A stretch of 64,000 nucleotides of DNA from DASSUW01 sp963849695. GTDB lineage: Bacteria > Actinomycetota > Thermoleophilia > Solirubrobacterales > Solirubrobacteraceae. Location: the NCBI GenBank assembly GCA_963849695.1, contig CAWKIT010000032.1:1-64000 (forward strand), read 5' to 3'. A program made the translations under genes and the position numbers. Shown one piece after another: positions 49,264-58,201 of this stretch. Position 1 is the stretch's first letter; every line of letters starts with the position of its first letter. Below the pieces are notes generated by a model. It was given only the letters and a program-made list of their open reading frames with translations, searched no databases and was not told the DNA's origin.

Positions 49264-50280
49264 GTGACCATTCCCAACACCGCCCAGACCGAGGGGCCGT
49301 CGGCCTCCCATCGGGCCGCCTCGTTGGAATTCAAGGAGGCGACCAAGACCTATCCCGGCTCCGACCGGCCCGCGGTCGACCACCTGAGCCTCGAGGTGCC
49401 GGCGGGCGAGATCTGCGTGCTCGTGGGGCCGTCCGGCTGCGGCAAGACGACCGCGATGCGGATGGTCAACCGCATGACCACCATCACCGAGGGCGACATC
49501 CTGGTCGGCGGCCGCAGCGTCCGCGACCGCGACGAGACCGACCTGCGGCGCCACGTCGGCTACGTGATCCAGCAGATCGGCCTGTTCCCGCACCGCACGA
49601 TCGCCGACAACATCGCCACCGTCCCGCAGCTGCTGGGCTGGGAGAAGCGCCGCACGCAGACGCGCGTCACCGAGCTGCTCGAGCTGATCGGGCTGCCGCC
49701 GGAGATGGGCGGCCGCTACCCCGCGCAGCTGTCCGGCGGCCAGCGCCAGCGCGTCGGGGTCGCCCGCGCGCTCGCCGCCGACCCGCCGGTGATGTTGATG
49801 GACGAGCCGTTCGGCGCGATCGACCCGATCAACCGCGAGCGTCTCCAGAACGAGTTCCTGCGCCTGCAGGGAGAGGTGCAGAAGACCGTCGTGTTCGTGA
49901 CCCACGACATCGACGAGGCGATCAAGATCGGCGACCGCATCGCGATCATGCAGGAAGGCGGCGTGCTCGCCCAGTACGCGCCGCCCGCCGAGCTGCTGAT
50001 GAGCCCCGCCAACGAGTTCGTCGCCGACTTCGTGGGCGCCGACCGCGCGCTCAAGCGGCTCTCCCTGCAACAGGTGGGCGACATCGAGCTGCTGCCGTCC
50101 GATGAGGCGCCGGACGGGCCCGCGATCGCGGCCGACGCGCTGCTGCGCGACGCCCTGAGCGAGCTGCTCGCCCACGAGGCGCAGGCCGGGCGCGTGATCG
50201 GCCCGGACGGCGAGGTGGTCGGCGCGCTTTCGATCGAGCAGCTCTCACACGCCATCGCGGCGACCCCGGAGGCGTCGTGA
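49264..50280 (+). CDS. opuCA: Osmoprotectant (glycine betaine/choline) ABC transporter ATP-binding protein
   Basis: 338 residues. Walker A GPSGCGKTTAMRMVNRM is the OpuA/OpuC-type loop, signature LSGGQRQRVGVARAL, Walker B VMLMDEPFGAID, switch FVTHDIDEAIKIGD; the C-terminus (about 270-338) holds a partial CBS-like segment (AGRVIGPDGEVVGALSIEQL) used by family members to sense ionic strength. GTG 49264; upstream frame is a shadow of gatD. GTGA overlap with the first permease. Confidence 0.93.
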   Translation: MTIPNTAQTEGPSASHRAASLEFKEATKTYPGSDRPAVDHLSLEVPAGEICVLVGPSGCGKTTAMRMVNRMTTITEGDILVGGRSVRDRDETDLRRHVGYVIQQIGLFPHRTIADNIATVPQLLGWEKRRTQTRVTELLELIGLPPEMGGRYPAQLSGGQRQRVGVARALAADPPVMLMDEPFGAIDPINRERLQNEFLRLQGEVQKTVVFVTHDIDEAIKIGDRIAIMQEGGVLAQYAPPAELLMSPANEFVADFVGADRALKRLSLQQVGDIELLPSDEAPDGPAIAADALLRDALSELLAHEAQAGRVIGPDGEVVGALSIEQLSHAIAATPEAS

Positions 50281-50978
50281 TCGACGTCGTCTTCGCGCAG
50301 CTCCAGCGGCGCGACCGCAGCGGCGAGGACTGCGTGGCCGACAACGGCATCTGCCCGGACTGGATCGCCGAGAACCTCGACCGCTACGCCGATCCGTTCT
50401 GGCAGCACGTCTACCTGACGCTCGTGTCGCTGGCGATCGGCTTTGCGATCGCGTTCGCGCTCGCGCTGCTGGCGCACCGGCGCCGGTGGCTGATCACGCC
50501 GGTCGTGCAGGTCACCGGCATCCTCTACACGCTGCCGAGCGTGGCGGTGTTCTTCCTCCTGCTGCCGCTGACCGGGCGCGGCAACACGACGGCGATCCTC
50601 GCGCTCGTCGCGTACTCCCTGCTGATCCTGTTCCGCAACGTCATCGCCGGCTTCGAGAACGTCCCCGCCGAGGCGCGCGACGCGGGCCGCGGCATGGGCC
50701 TGACGCCGCGCCAGCTGCTGTGGCGGGTCGAGATGCCGCTCGCGCTGCCGGAGATCATGGCCGGGCTGCGGATCGCCGCCACGACCCTGGTCGGCCTCGC
50801 CGCGCTCGCCTTCCTGGCCGGCGCCGGCGGCCTCGGCGCCGCGCTGTTCGCGGACATCAACTTCCGCTCCAACGTGCTGGTGGCGGGCGGGCTGGCCGTC
50901 CTGCTCGCGGTCGTGCTCGATCTGGCGATCCTCGGCGTGCAGCGGGTGCTCACCCCGTGGATGCGAGCGGCGGCATGA
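50277..50978 (+). CDS. Osmoprotectant ABC transporter permease, first subunit
   Basis: 233 residues, about five helices, with an EAA loop ENVPAEARDAGRGMGLTPRQLLWRVEMPLALPEIMAGLRIA. The N-terminus contains a short soluble segment with two Cys (EDCVADNGICPDWI) before the first helix, as often seen in OpuCB/YehW-type permeases. GTG 50277 overlaps the ATPase stop. Pairs with the second permease that follows (ATGA overlap). Confidence 0.92.
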   Translation: MIDVVFAQLQRRDRSGEDCVADNGICPDWIAENLDRYADPFWQHVYLTLVSLAIGFAIAFALALLAHRRRWLITPVVQVTGILYTLPSVAVFFLLLPLTGRGNTTAILALVAYSLLILFRNVIAGFENVPAEARDAGRGMGLTPRQLLWRVEMPLALPEIMAGLRIAATTLVGLAALAFLAGAGGLGAALFADINFRSNVLVAGGLAVLLAVVLDLAILGVQRVLTPWMRAAA

Positions 50979-51745
50979 GTACGACGCTCGCGTTCCTCGG
51001 CGAGTTCGGCGAGGCGATCGACTACATCCTGCACTCGCGCGAGTCGCAGGCGGGCGGCGCGCAGGTCGGCGGCTCGGAGCTGCTGCCGCTGCTGTGGACG
51101 CACCTCGAGGTGACGGCCGCCGCGATGGCGATCGCGATCGCCGTGGCCCTGCCGGCCGGCCTCGCGCTCGGCCACAGCGGCCGCGGGGCGTTCCTCACCA
51201 TCTCGGTCTCGAACGTCGGCCGCGCCGTTCCCAGCATCGCCCTGATCGCGTTCTTCGTCGCGTTCTTCCCGGCCGCCCCGGAGTTCTGGAACGTCACGAT
51301 CGCGCTCGCCCTTCTGGCGATCCCGCCGATCCTCACCAACGCCTACGTCGGCGTCCGGCAGGTGAGTCGCGACGCGGTCGACGCCGCGCGCGGGATGGGG
51401 ATGTCGGGCGGCCAGATCGTCCGCCGGGTCGAGCTGCCGCTCGCGCTGCCGCTGATCTTCGGCGGGATCCGGACCTCGACCGTCAACGTGATCGCCACCG
51501 CCACGATCGCGCCGCTGGTCGGCGTGCTCACGCTCGGCGACCCGATCATCTCCGGCTCGGTCCACGGCCGCGCCGGCCAGATCGGGGCGTCGATCGTCGT
51601 CGCGCTTCTCGCCGTCGGCGCCGAGCTCGGGCTGTCCGCCGTCCAGCGGGCGGTCACGCCCACCGGCATCAAGCTCGAAAGGGGTGCGGGCGCTCGCGCG
51701 TCTCGCCTCGGAACCCTCAAGAGGAGGATCCAGACCGTCCCATGA
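50975..51745 (+). CDS. Osmoprotectant ABC transporter permease, second subunit
   Basis: 256 residues with about five helices and the EAA loop VRQVSRDAVDAARGMGMSGGQIVRRVELPLALPLIFGGIRTS, then GVLTLGDPIISG, typical of ProW/OpuBD proteins. A basic tail (TLKRRIQT) ends the protein. ATG 50975 overlaps the previous stop; its own stop overlaps the binding-protein start (ATGA). Confidence 0.92.
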   Translation: MSTTLAFLGEFGEAIDYILHSRESQAGGAQVGGSELLPLLWTHLEVTAAAMAIAIAVALPAGLALGHSGRGAFLTISVSNVGRAVPSIALIAFFVAFFPAAPEFWNVTIALALLAIPPILTNAYVGVRQVSRDAVDAARGMGMSGGQIVRRVELPLALPLIFGGIRTSTVNVIATATIAPLVGVLTLGDPIISGSVHGRAGQIGASIVVALLAVGAELGLSAVQRAVTPTGIKLERGAGARASRLGTLKRRIQTVP

Positions 51746-52722
51746 AGCTCTCACGACTACTGCTCGCGCTGATGGTGCTCATCTGCTCCGCCGGCCTCGT
51801 GGCCGCGTGCGGCGAGGACGAGGAGGAGCCCGCCTCCACCCCGGCCCAGTCGGACTCCGGAGGCGGCGGCAAGATCCAGCGCGACGAGGCGAACGCCGAC
51901 ATCCAGCTCACGATCGGCTCGAAGAACTTCACCGAGCAGAAGGTGCTGGGCGAGATCTACGCGCAGGGTCTGGAGGCGGCCGGGTTCTCGGTCAGCAAGG
52001 ACCTCAACCTCGGCGACGAGAAGACGGCGCTCGCGGCGCTCAAGTCCGGCGAGATCTCGGCCTACCCCGAGTACACGGGGACGGCGCTGCTGTCGTTCTT
52101 CGGCAAGCAGGCCGACGAGCTGCCGAAGGACGAGATGGAGGCCTACGAGGAGGCGCGCGCCGGCTTCGAGGCCGAGGGGCTCGTGGCGCTGCCGCCGACG
52201 CCGTTCACCTCCTCCAACGAGGTCGCGGTGAGGCAGGAGACCGCCGACGAGCTGGGGCTCAAGACGATCTCCGACCTCAAGGGCAAGTCGCAGGACCTGA
52301 CGCTCTACGGCTCGCCGGAGTGCCGCCAGCGGCTCGACTGCCTGCTCGGCCTCCAGCAGGTCTACGGGCTCAAGTTCAAGAAGTTCGTCCCGGTCGACAT
52401 CGCGCAGCGCCACGAGGTGCTGAGCAACAAGCGCGCCGACGTGTCGATCGTCTTCACCACCGACCCGCAGATCCAGCGCGAGCAGGAGGTGCTGCTCGAG
52501 GACGACGAGGGCATGTTCCCGCCCTACAACTCGACGCTGGTGCTGCAGAAGGAGGTCGCGGACAAGGCCGGCGAGAGCCTCACGAGCACGGTCGAGCTGA
52601 TCCAGGAGGAGCTCACCGACGAGAACATGCAGGAGCTCAACGCGCGCGTCGACCTCGACAAGAAGGACCCGGCCCAGGTCGCCCAGGAGTACCTGACGGA
52701 GACCGGCCTGACCGGCGGATGA
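51742..52722 (+). CDS. Glycine betaine/choline-binding lipoprotein (OpuBC/ProX-like)
   Basis: 326 residues. Signal peptide with lipobox LVAAC at about 23, an acidic/Ser-Gly linker, then TIGSKNFTEQKVLGEIYAQGLEAAG, the OpuAC hallmark, and SGEISAYPEYTGTALLSFFGK. It captures the osmolyte outside and delivers it to the permeases. ATG 51742 has AGGAGG about 15 nt upstream. Last gene of the operon; a stem-loop follows. Confidence 0.94.
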   Translation: MKLSRLLLALMVLICSAGLVAACGEDEEEPASTPAQSDSGGGGKIQRDEANADIQLTIGSKNFTEQKVLGEIYAQGLEAAGFSVSKDLNLGDEKTALAALKSGEISAYPEYTGTALLSFFGKQADELPKDEMEAYEEARAGFEAEGLVALPPTPFTSSNEVAVRQETADELGLKTISDLKGKSQDLTLYGSPECRQRLDCLLGLQQVYGLKFKKFVPVDIAQRHEVLSNKRADVSIVFTTDPQIQREQEVLLEDDEGMFPPYNSTLVLQKEVADKAGESLTSTVELIQEELTDENMQELNARVDLDKKDPAQVAQEYLTETGLTGG

Positions 52723-52734
52723 TCTCCGGTATTT

Positions 52735-52765
52735 GCGGGGTCGGCGCGCGTGCGTCCGGCCCCGC
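52735..52765 (+). terminator. Hairpin after the osmoprotectant operon
   Basis: GCGGGGTCGG (52735-52744) pairs with CCGGCCCCGC (52756-52765), ten pairs with one G-T, 11-nt loop, 12 bases after the operon stop and just before the dut -10 element. No T-run. Confidence 0.5.
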
Positions 52766-52768
52766 CGG

Positions 52769-52774
52769 TACGGT
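52769..52774 (+). promoter_or_regulatory. -10 element (TACGGT) for dut
   Basis: TACGGT, 7 nt before ATG 52782; leaderless spacing, and it selects this start over the longer open frame. Confidence 0.5.
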
Positions 52775-52781
52775 CGCGCCC

Positions 52782-53237
52782 ATGGCCCTGGGCACGGCGC
52801 TCGAGCCGCTGCACGTCCGTTTCGTGCGCCCCGGCGCGCGCGTACCGGCGCGCGCCCGCCCCGGCGACGCCGGCTACGACCTGTGCGCGGCCGAGAGCTT
52901 CTCGCTGTGGCCGGGCGAGCGCGTGACGGTCCCCACCGGAGTCGCGATCGCACTGCCGCCAGGCGTCGCCGGGCTCGTGACGCCCCGCTCCGGACTCGCC
53001 GCGCAGCACGGGATCTCCCTGGTGAACGGGCCGGGGCTGATCGACCCCAACTACCGGGGCGAGATCCGCGTCGTGCTCGTCAACCTCGGCGATGCCCGCT
53101 TCGAGGCCGCGGCCGGCGACCGGATCGCCCAGCTGCTGCTGGTGCCGTTCGTGACGCCCGACGCCTGCGTGGTCGATGCGCTGCCGCCCGCGGGCGACGA
53201 CCGGGGCGAGAACGGCTTCGGTTCGTCCGGCCGCTAG
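52782..53237 (+). CDS. dut: dUTP diphosphatase
   Basis: 151 residues, the normal size of the trimeric enzyme. All five motifs are present: DAGYDLCA, TPRSGLAAQHG, NGPGLIDPNYRGEI with the catalytic Asp, RIAQLLLVP, and the C-terminal arm ENGFGSSGR that closes over the active site. Hydrolyses dUTP to dUMP, keeping uracil out of DNA and feeding thymidylate synthesis. ATG 52782 with leaderless -10. Monocistronic. Confidence 0.96.
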   Translation: MALGTALEPLHVRFVRPGARVPARARPGDAGYDLCAAESFSLWPGERVTVPTGVAIALPPGVAGLVTPRSGLAAQHGISLVNGPGLIDPNYRGEIRVVLVNLGDARFEAAAGDRIAQLLLVPFVTPDACVVDALPPAGDDRGENGFGSSGR

Positions 53238-53264
53238 CGGAATACATCGCGCTCACAGACGTCG

Positions 53265-53298
53265 TTGGTGCGGATGACCTTGTTCCGCACCAAAGGAG
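53265..53298 (+). promoter_or_regulatory. 5' leader stem-loop abutting the ribosome binding site
   Basis: Perfect 10-bp arms TTGGTGCGGA (53265-53274) and TCCGCACCAA (53284-53293), 9-nt loop, directly followed by AGGAG (53294-53298) and GTG 53304. The stem touches the Shine-Dalgarno sequence, so it could control translation of the RTX-like gene. Confidence 0.55.
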
Positions 53299-53303
53299 AC
53301 CCA

Positions 53304-55401
53304 GTGGCAGACAAGACGACTTCGAGGGCGCGCGTCGGTGTGCTCGCGGGCGCCGCCGTGGCGGCGCTGCTCGCATTCCCCGGCATCGCCAGCGCGACGG
53401 TCACCTCGAACGTCGCCAACGGCGCGCTCACCGTCACGAGCGACGCAGGCGACGCGATCGCGATCACCGCAGTCAACGGTCAGGTGAAGGTGAACGGGAA
53501 CGATCCCGGCGGAGCGGCGAACGCGGCCAACATCACCTCGATCACGGTCACCGGCGACGCCGGCGCCAACGTGATCGACCTGTCCGGCGTGACGCCCACG
53601 ACCTACCCGGGCATCACCGGCCTCAACGTCACCGTCAACGGCGGCGGCGGCAGCGACACGATCACCGGCTCCGAGCACGCCGACGTGCTGAACGGCGGCG
53701 ACGGCGACGACCGCATCACCCCGAACGACAACCCGGCGCCCCCGAACACCGTCGTCCGCGACGACGCGCGCGGCGACGCGGGCAACGACACGATCGTCTG
53801 GAACGGCGGCGACGACGACGACCTCAACGAGGGCGGGCCCGGCCTGGACACGATCCAGGTCAACGGCGCCGGGGCGAACGAGACGTTCACCGTCAACGCC
53901 GCCGGTGGCCGCGTGATCTTCGACCGCGCGCTGCCGACTCCGACTCCGCCCGGGCTGTTCAACATCGACGCCGGCACGATGGAGGTCCTCGACCTCAACA
54001 TGAACGCGGGCGATGACACGGTCACCGCCGGTGCCGGCCTCGACGCGCTCGGCTTCAAGCTCGACGTCGACGGCGGTGACGGCAACGACACCATCGACGG
54101 CAGCGACGCCGGCGACCTGCTCTCGGGCGGCAACGGCGACGACCGCATCACGCCGGACGACAACCCGGCGCCGCCGCAGACCGTCGTCCGCGACGACGCG
54201 CGCGGTGACGCGGGCAACGACACGATCATCTGGAACGGCGGCGACGACGACGACCTCAACGAGGGCGGCGACGGCATCGACACGATCCAGGTGAACGGCG
54301 CGACCGCGAACGAGACGTTCACGGTCAAGCCCGGCCCGAACGGCCGCGTGATCTTCGACCGCGCGCTGCCCGACCCCGACCCCGCCCGGGCTGTTCAACA
54401 TCGACGCCGGCACGATGGAGGTCCTCGACCTCAACATGAACGCCGGCGATGACACGCTCACCACCGACTCCGGGCTCGGCGCCTTCAAGATCGACGCCGA
54501 GGGCGGCGACGGCAACGACATCATCGACGGCGGCGACGCTGCCGACCTGCTCCAGGGCGGCAACAACAACGACCGCATCATCCCCGACGACAATCCGCTG
54601 AACACGCTCGACGTGGCCCGCGGTGACGCCGGCGACGACACGATGGTGTGGAACGGCGGCGACGACGACGACACCAACGACGGCGGCGACGGCAACGACA
54701 CCACCGAGGTCAACGGCGCCCCGCAGGGCGAGACGTTCACCGTCAAGCCGTCCACCACCGCCGGGCGCGTGCGGTTCGACCGCACGAGCACCAATCCCGC
54801 TCCGTTCAGCATCGACATCGGGACGACCGAGCGTCTGCTGCTGAACGCCAACGGCGGTGACGACCGGATCCGCACCGACGAGGGCCTCGCCGGCCTGATC
54901 GCGGGCGAGTTCAACGGCGGCGACGACAACGACGTCGTCGAGGGCACCGACTCGCCCGACCGCCTCAACGGCGACAAGGGCCACGACGTGATCCTCGCCA
55001 AGGACAAGGCCGAGGACCTGCTCGACTGCGGCCCCGGCCTCGACCTCGCGCGCGTCGACCGGCGCGACTTCCTGCGCAACTGCAACATCGTCATCGGCGG
55101 TCACCTGAAGGTGCGCGTCGACGCGAAGAAGCTCGCAGTCGCCAACGGACTCGCGGCGCTCCCGCTCAAGTGCGCCGGCACCAAGAAGTGCAAGGGCGTC
55201 GTCAGCCTCCGTAGCGGCGGCAAGACGCTCGCCAGCGGCAAGTTCAACATCAAGCAGCGGTCCAAGACCGTGCACCTGAAGCTGAACGACAAGGGCCGCC
55301 GGCTCTCGGCCCTCGGCAAGTCCGTCAGCGTCCACATCGACGCCAAGGACACCAAGGGCAACGGCTGGCGCACGACGCAGAAGCTCAAGCTGACGCGCTA
55401 G
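53304..55401 (+). CDS. Secreted RTX-like calcium-binding repeat protein, +1 frameshift
   Basis: About 698 residues when corrected. Signal peptide (about 1-33, ending GIASA), then three modules of about 143-144 residues, each with GGDGDDRITPDDNP-type and GNDTIxWNGGDDDDLNEGG Asp/Gly-rich loops (hemolysin-type calcium-binding pattern) and a RVIFDRALP ... LFNIDAGTMEVLDLNMNAGDDT unit. Modules 1 and 2 are nearly identical in DNA. Near 54380 the frame breaks; removing one C from a CCCC run restores DPPGLFNIDAG. A C-terminal beta-domain (about 590-698: KVRVDAKKLAV ... WRTTQKLKL) follows. GTG 53304 with AAGGAG. Surface or matrix protein. Confidence 0.85.
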
Positions 55402-55424
55402 CCCGTCACAAGCCAAGGATGGAT

Positions 55425-55454
55425 CGAGGCCGCCCGCACCCGCGGGCGGCCTCG
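55425..55454. terminator. Bidirectional terminator hairpin
   Basis: Perfect 13-bp arms CGAGGCCGCCCGC / GCGGGCGGCCTCG with a 4-nt loop, 24 bases after the RTX-like stop and touching the stop of the convergent TfoX gene. Confidence 0.75.
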
Positions 55455-55790
55455 CTATTCCTTCGGCGGCAGCGTCTTCACGTAGGAGACGCTGCGCTTC
55501 ACCCAGGCCGCGAGCTCGCGCTTCGTCCCGAGTCCCTCGGGCGCGACGGTGATCCAGCCGTCCATGCTCCGGCCGCCCATCTCCATCCTCGCCGCGTGCG
55601 GTCGCTCGAGCGCGGCCTCGGTGTCGGCGGGGTCGATGCGGGCCAGCAGGCCGCCGCGGCCGGACGCGCTGACGCTCATGTGGCCGTTGAGCAGGAAGGC
55701 GAGGCCGCCGAACATCTTCTTCTCGGTGACGGCGTCCTCGCCGGCGAGCAGCTCGCGCAGCCGGCCGGCGAGATCCTCGTCGTACGGCAT
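55455..55790 (-). CDS. TfoX N-terminal domain protein
   Basis: 111 residues: a single TfoX_N domain with EKKMFGGLAFLLNGHMSVSASGRGGLLARID, and the end SYVKTLPPKE. Full TfoX proteins control competence in gamma-proteobacteria, but short N-domain-only proteins are widespread and have no assigned role. ATG 55790 begins two bases after the hflX stop on the same strand, so the two are one operon. Confidence 0.9.
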   Translation of the reverse strand: MPYDEDLAGRLRELLAGEDAVTEKKMFGGLAFLLNGHMSVSASGRGGLLARIDPADTEAALERPHAARMEMGGRSMDGWITVAPEGLGTKRELAAWVKRSVSYVKTLPPKE

Positions 55791-55792
55791 GG

Positions 55793-57106
55793 CTACTCGG
55801 CGCCGTTGACGGAGTAGCGGTCGAACCGCTCCGCGACCAGGGAGGGCAGGCGCGCCTGGACGAGCACGCCGTCGGGCGTGTCGGTGCGCTCGAGGTCGCC
55901 GGCCACGTCGTGCAGCTCGGACAGCGTCCCGCCCTCGGAGAACGGGACGAGCAGCTCGACGTCGCGCAGCGTGCGCTCGAACTCGTCGGCGATCCGGTCG
56001 CGCAGCTCGTCGAGGCCCTCGCCGGTGATCGCGCTCACCAGCGACGCATCGCCGTGGCGGTACGCGAGCTCGCGGCGGCGCTCGTCGTCGAGCCGGTCGG
56101 CCTTGTTGAGGACGAGGATCCGCGGCTGGTCGCCGACGCCGATCTCCTCCAAGACCTCCTCGACCGCGCGGATCATGGCCGCGAGCTCCTCCTCGGGCGC
56201 GCTGGCGTCCACCACGTGCAGCAGCAGGTCGGCCCGCTTGGTCTCCTCGAGCGTGGCGGCGAAGGCGTCGACCAGCTGGTGCGGCAGCTTGCGGATGAAG
56301 CCGACGGTGTCGGTCAGCAGGTAGGTGCGACCCTGCAGCCGCAAGGTGCGGGTGGTCGGGTCGAGCGTGTGGAAGAGCCGGTCGCGGACGCCGACCTCCG
56401 AGCCGGTGAGCTTGTTGAGCAGCGTCGACTTGCCGGCGTTCGTGTACCCGGCGAGCGCGACCGTGGGCAGGTGCGCGCGCTCGCGCTCGGCGCGCTGGAC
56501 GGCGCGGTTGGAGCGCACGTGGTCGAGCCGGCGCCGCAGGCTCGTGATGCGGTCGCGCGCCAGCCGGCGGTCGGTCTCGATCTGCGACTCGCCCGGGCCC
56601 CGCGTGCCGATGCCGCCCACTCCGCGGCCCGCGCCGAGACGCTCGAGATGCGTCCACAGGCCGCGCATGCGCGCCATGTTGTACTCGAGCTGCGCCAGCT
56701 CGACCTGGAGCTTGCCCTCGGCGGAATGGGCGTGGCCGGCGAAGATGTCGAGGATCACCGCGGTGCGGTCGAGCACCGGCAGGTCGAGCGCGGCCTCGAG
56801 GTTCCGCTGCTGACGCGGGGTCAGCTCGTCGTCGGTGACCACGAGGTTGGCGTCCGCCGCCTTGAGCTGCGGCTTGAGATCCTCCACCTTCCCGGGGCCG
56901 AGGTAGAGGTTCGCGTGCGGCTTGTCGCGGAGCTGCACCAGCTCGCCCACCGTCGCGACGCCGGCCGTGCGCAGCAGCTCGCGGAGCTCGGCGAGGTCGG
57001 GCTCCGGCGCGGCGGCGACCATGAAGGCACGCTGCTTGGCGCGCCCGGGGCTCTCCGGCGGCGCGTAGCGGGTCTGGGTCCTGCGGCCGTCTCGGGACTT
57101 CTCCAC
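55793..57106 (-). CDS. hflX: Ribosome-associated GTPase HflX
   Basis: 437 residues. N-terminal HflX domain (GELVQLRDKPHANLYLGPGKVEDLK, DDELTPRQQRNLE, LDRTAVILDIFAGHAHSAEGKLQVELAQLEY, GVGGIGTRGPGESQIETDRR), then the G domain: G1 GYTNAGKSTL, G3 DTVGFIRKLP, G4 NKAD, and a C-terminal domain. HflX splits stalled or hibernating ribosomes. GTG 57106 is 7 nt after minus-strand TAGACT; the longer frame upstream is a shadow of the LLM gene. Co-transcribed with the TfoX gene. Confidence 0.96.
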   Translation of the reverse strand: MEKSRDGRRTQTRYAPPESPGRAKQRAFMVAAAPEPDLAELRELLRTAGVATVGELVQLRDKPHANLYLGPGKVEDLKPQLKAADANLVVTDDELTPRQQRNLEAALDLPVLDRTAVILDIFAGHAHSAEGKLQVELAQLEYNMARMRGLWTHLERLGAGRGVGGIGTRGPGESQIETDRRLARDRITSLRRRLDHVRSNRAVQRAERERAHLPTVALAGYTNAGKSTLLNKLTGSEVGVRDRLFHTLDPTTRTLRLQGRTYLLTDTVGFIRKLPHQLVDAFAATLEETKRADLLLHVVDASAPEEELAAMIRAVEEVLEEIGVGDQPRILVLNKADRLDDERRRELAYRHGDASLVSAITGEGLDELRDRIADEFERTLRDVELLVPFSEGGTLSELHDVAGDLERTDTPDGVLVQARLPSLVAERFDRYSVNGAE

Positions 57107-57113
57107 GAGGTCC

Positions 57114-57119
57114 AGTCTA
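57114..57119 (-). promoter_or_regulatory. -10 element (TAGACT) for hflX
   Basis: Minus-strand TAGACT, 7 nt before GTG 57106; divergent from the LLM promoter. Confidence 0.5.
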
Positions 57120-57177
57120 GATACGAAGGCCGGAGGCCGAGTACGCCATCCGGGCGTCGCCCGGATGGCGACGCAGG

Positions 57178-57183
57178 CATTAT
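57178..57183 (+). promoter_or_regulatory. -10 element (CATTAT) for the LLM oxidoreductase operon
   Basis: CATTAT, 7 nt before ATG 57191; it opens the LLM-dapE-dapC run. Confidence 0.45.
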
Positions 57184-57190
57184 CTGTGGG

Positions 57191-58201
57191 ATGGAACTCG
57201 GGCTCGTCACCTTCGCGGACGTCGGATCGTCGATCGGGCCGCAGGAGCGGCTGCGCAACCTGATGGAGGAGCTCCGGCTCGCGGACGAGATCGGGCTCGA
57301 CGTGTTCGGGGTCGGCGAGCACCACCGGCCCGACTTCGCGGTCTCGGCGCCGGCGGTGGTGCTGGCGGCGGCCGCGGTCCAGACGCGGCGCATCCGGCTG
57401 GCGAGCGCGGTCACGGTGCTGAGCTCGGACGATCCCGTGCGCGTGTTCGAGGGGTTCTCGACCGTCGACAACCTGTCCGGCGGCCGCGCCGAGATCTGGG
57501 CCGGGCGCGGCTCGTTCACCGAGTCGTTCCCGCTGTTCGGCTACGACCTCGAGGACTACGACGATCTGTTCGCCGAGAAGCTCGAGTTGCTGCTGGAGAT
57601 CCGGGCGAACGAGCGCGTCACCTGGTCGGGGCGGCACCGGGCGCCTTTGAACGACGCGGGCGTGTACCCGCGGCCGGTGCAGGACCCGCTGCCGGTGTGG
57701 ATCGCGGTCGGCGGGACGCCCACGTCGGTGGTGCGTGCGGGAAGTCTGGGGCTGCCGCTCATCCTCGCCATCATCGGCGGCCGGCCCGAGCGCTTCGCGC
57801 CACTGATCGAGCTCTACCGGCGCGCGGCCGCCGAGGCGGGCCACCGCGACCTGCCGGTGGCCATCAACACGCACGCGTTCGTGGGCGACGACCGGCGCGC
57901 GTTCGCGCCCTGGTACACGGCGATGATGAGCCGCATTGGCCGCGAGCGCGGATGGCCGCCGATGACGCGCGACAGCTACGAGGCGCTGCGCTCGCCGCGT
58001 GGGGCGCTCGCGGCCGGCGGCCCGGAGGAGGTGGCGGAGAAGATCCTGTTCGAGCACGAGCTGTTCGGGCACCAGCGCTACCTGGCGCAGATGTCGGCCG
58101 GCGAGATCGCCCACCGTGACGTGATGCGGTCGATCGAGCGGTTCGGCACCGAGGTCGCGCCGCTCGTGCGGTCGGAGCTGGAGCGGCGGGCGGCCGCGTG
58201 A
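57191..58201 (+). CDS. LLM-class flavin-dependent oxidoreductase
   Basis: 336 residues. Luciferase-like barrel: LGLVTFADVGSSIGPQERLRNLMEELRLADEIGLDVFGVGEHHRPDF, RIRLASAVTVLSSDDPVRVFEGFSTVDNLSGGRAEIWAGRGSF and PVWIAVGGTPTSVVRAGSLGLPL. Uses reduced FMN or F420; substrate unknown. ATG 57191 is chosen from the -10 spacing; the longer open frame overlaps hflX antisense. Its stop overlaps dapE (GTGA), an unusual neighbour for lysine genes. Confidence 0.92.
   Translation: MELGLVTFADVGSSIGPQERLRNLMEELRLADEIGLDVFGVGEHHRPDFAVSAPAVVLAAAAVQTRRIRLASAVTVLSSDDPVRVFEGFSTVDNLSGGRAEIWAGRGSFTESFPLFGYDLEDYDDLFAEKLELLLEIRANERVTWSGRHRAPLNDAGVYPRPVQDPLPVWIAVGGTPTSVVRAGSLGLPLILAIIGGRPERFAPLIELYRRAAAEAGHRDLPVAINTHAFVGDDRRAFAPWYTAMMSRIGRERGWPPMTRDSYEALRSPRGALAAGGPEEVAEKILFEHELFGHQRYLAQMSAGEIAHRDVMRSIERFGTEVAPLVRSELERRAAA

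Noticed and set aside
32880..54400. Programmed ribosomal frameshifting at the four broken genes
   Set aside because: No shared slippery heptamer or downstream structure is seen, the genes are unrelated in function, and the sites lie in GC runs prone to sequencing error.
53650..54750. Regular repeats resembling a CRISPR array
   Set aside because: The repeats are coding, long (about 430 bases), lack short unique spacers and encode Asp/Gly calcium-binding loops; no cas genes are present.
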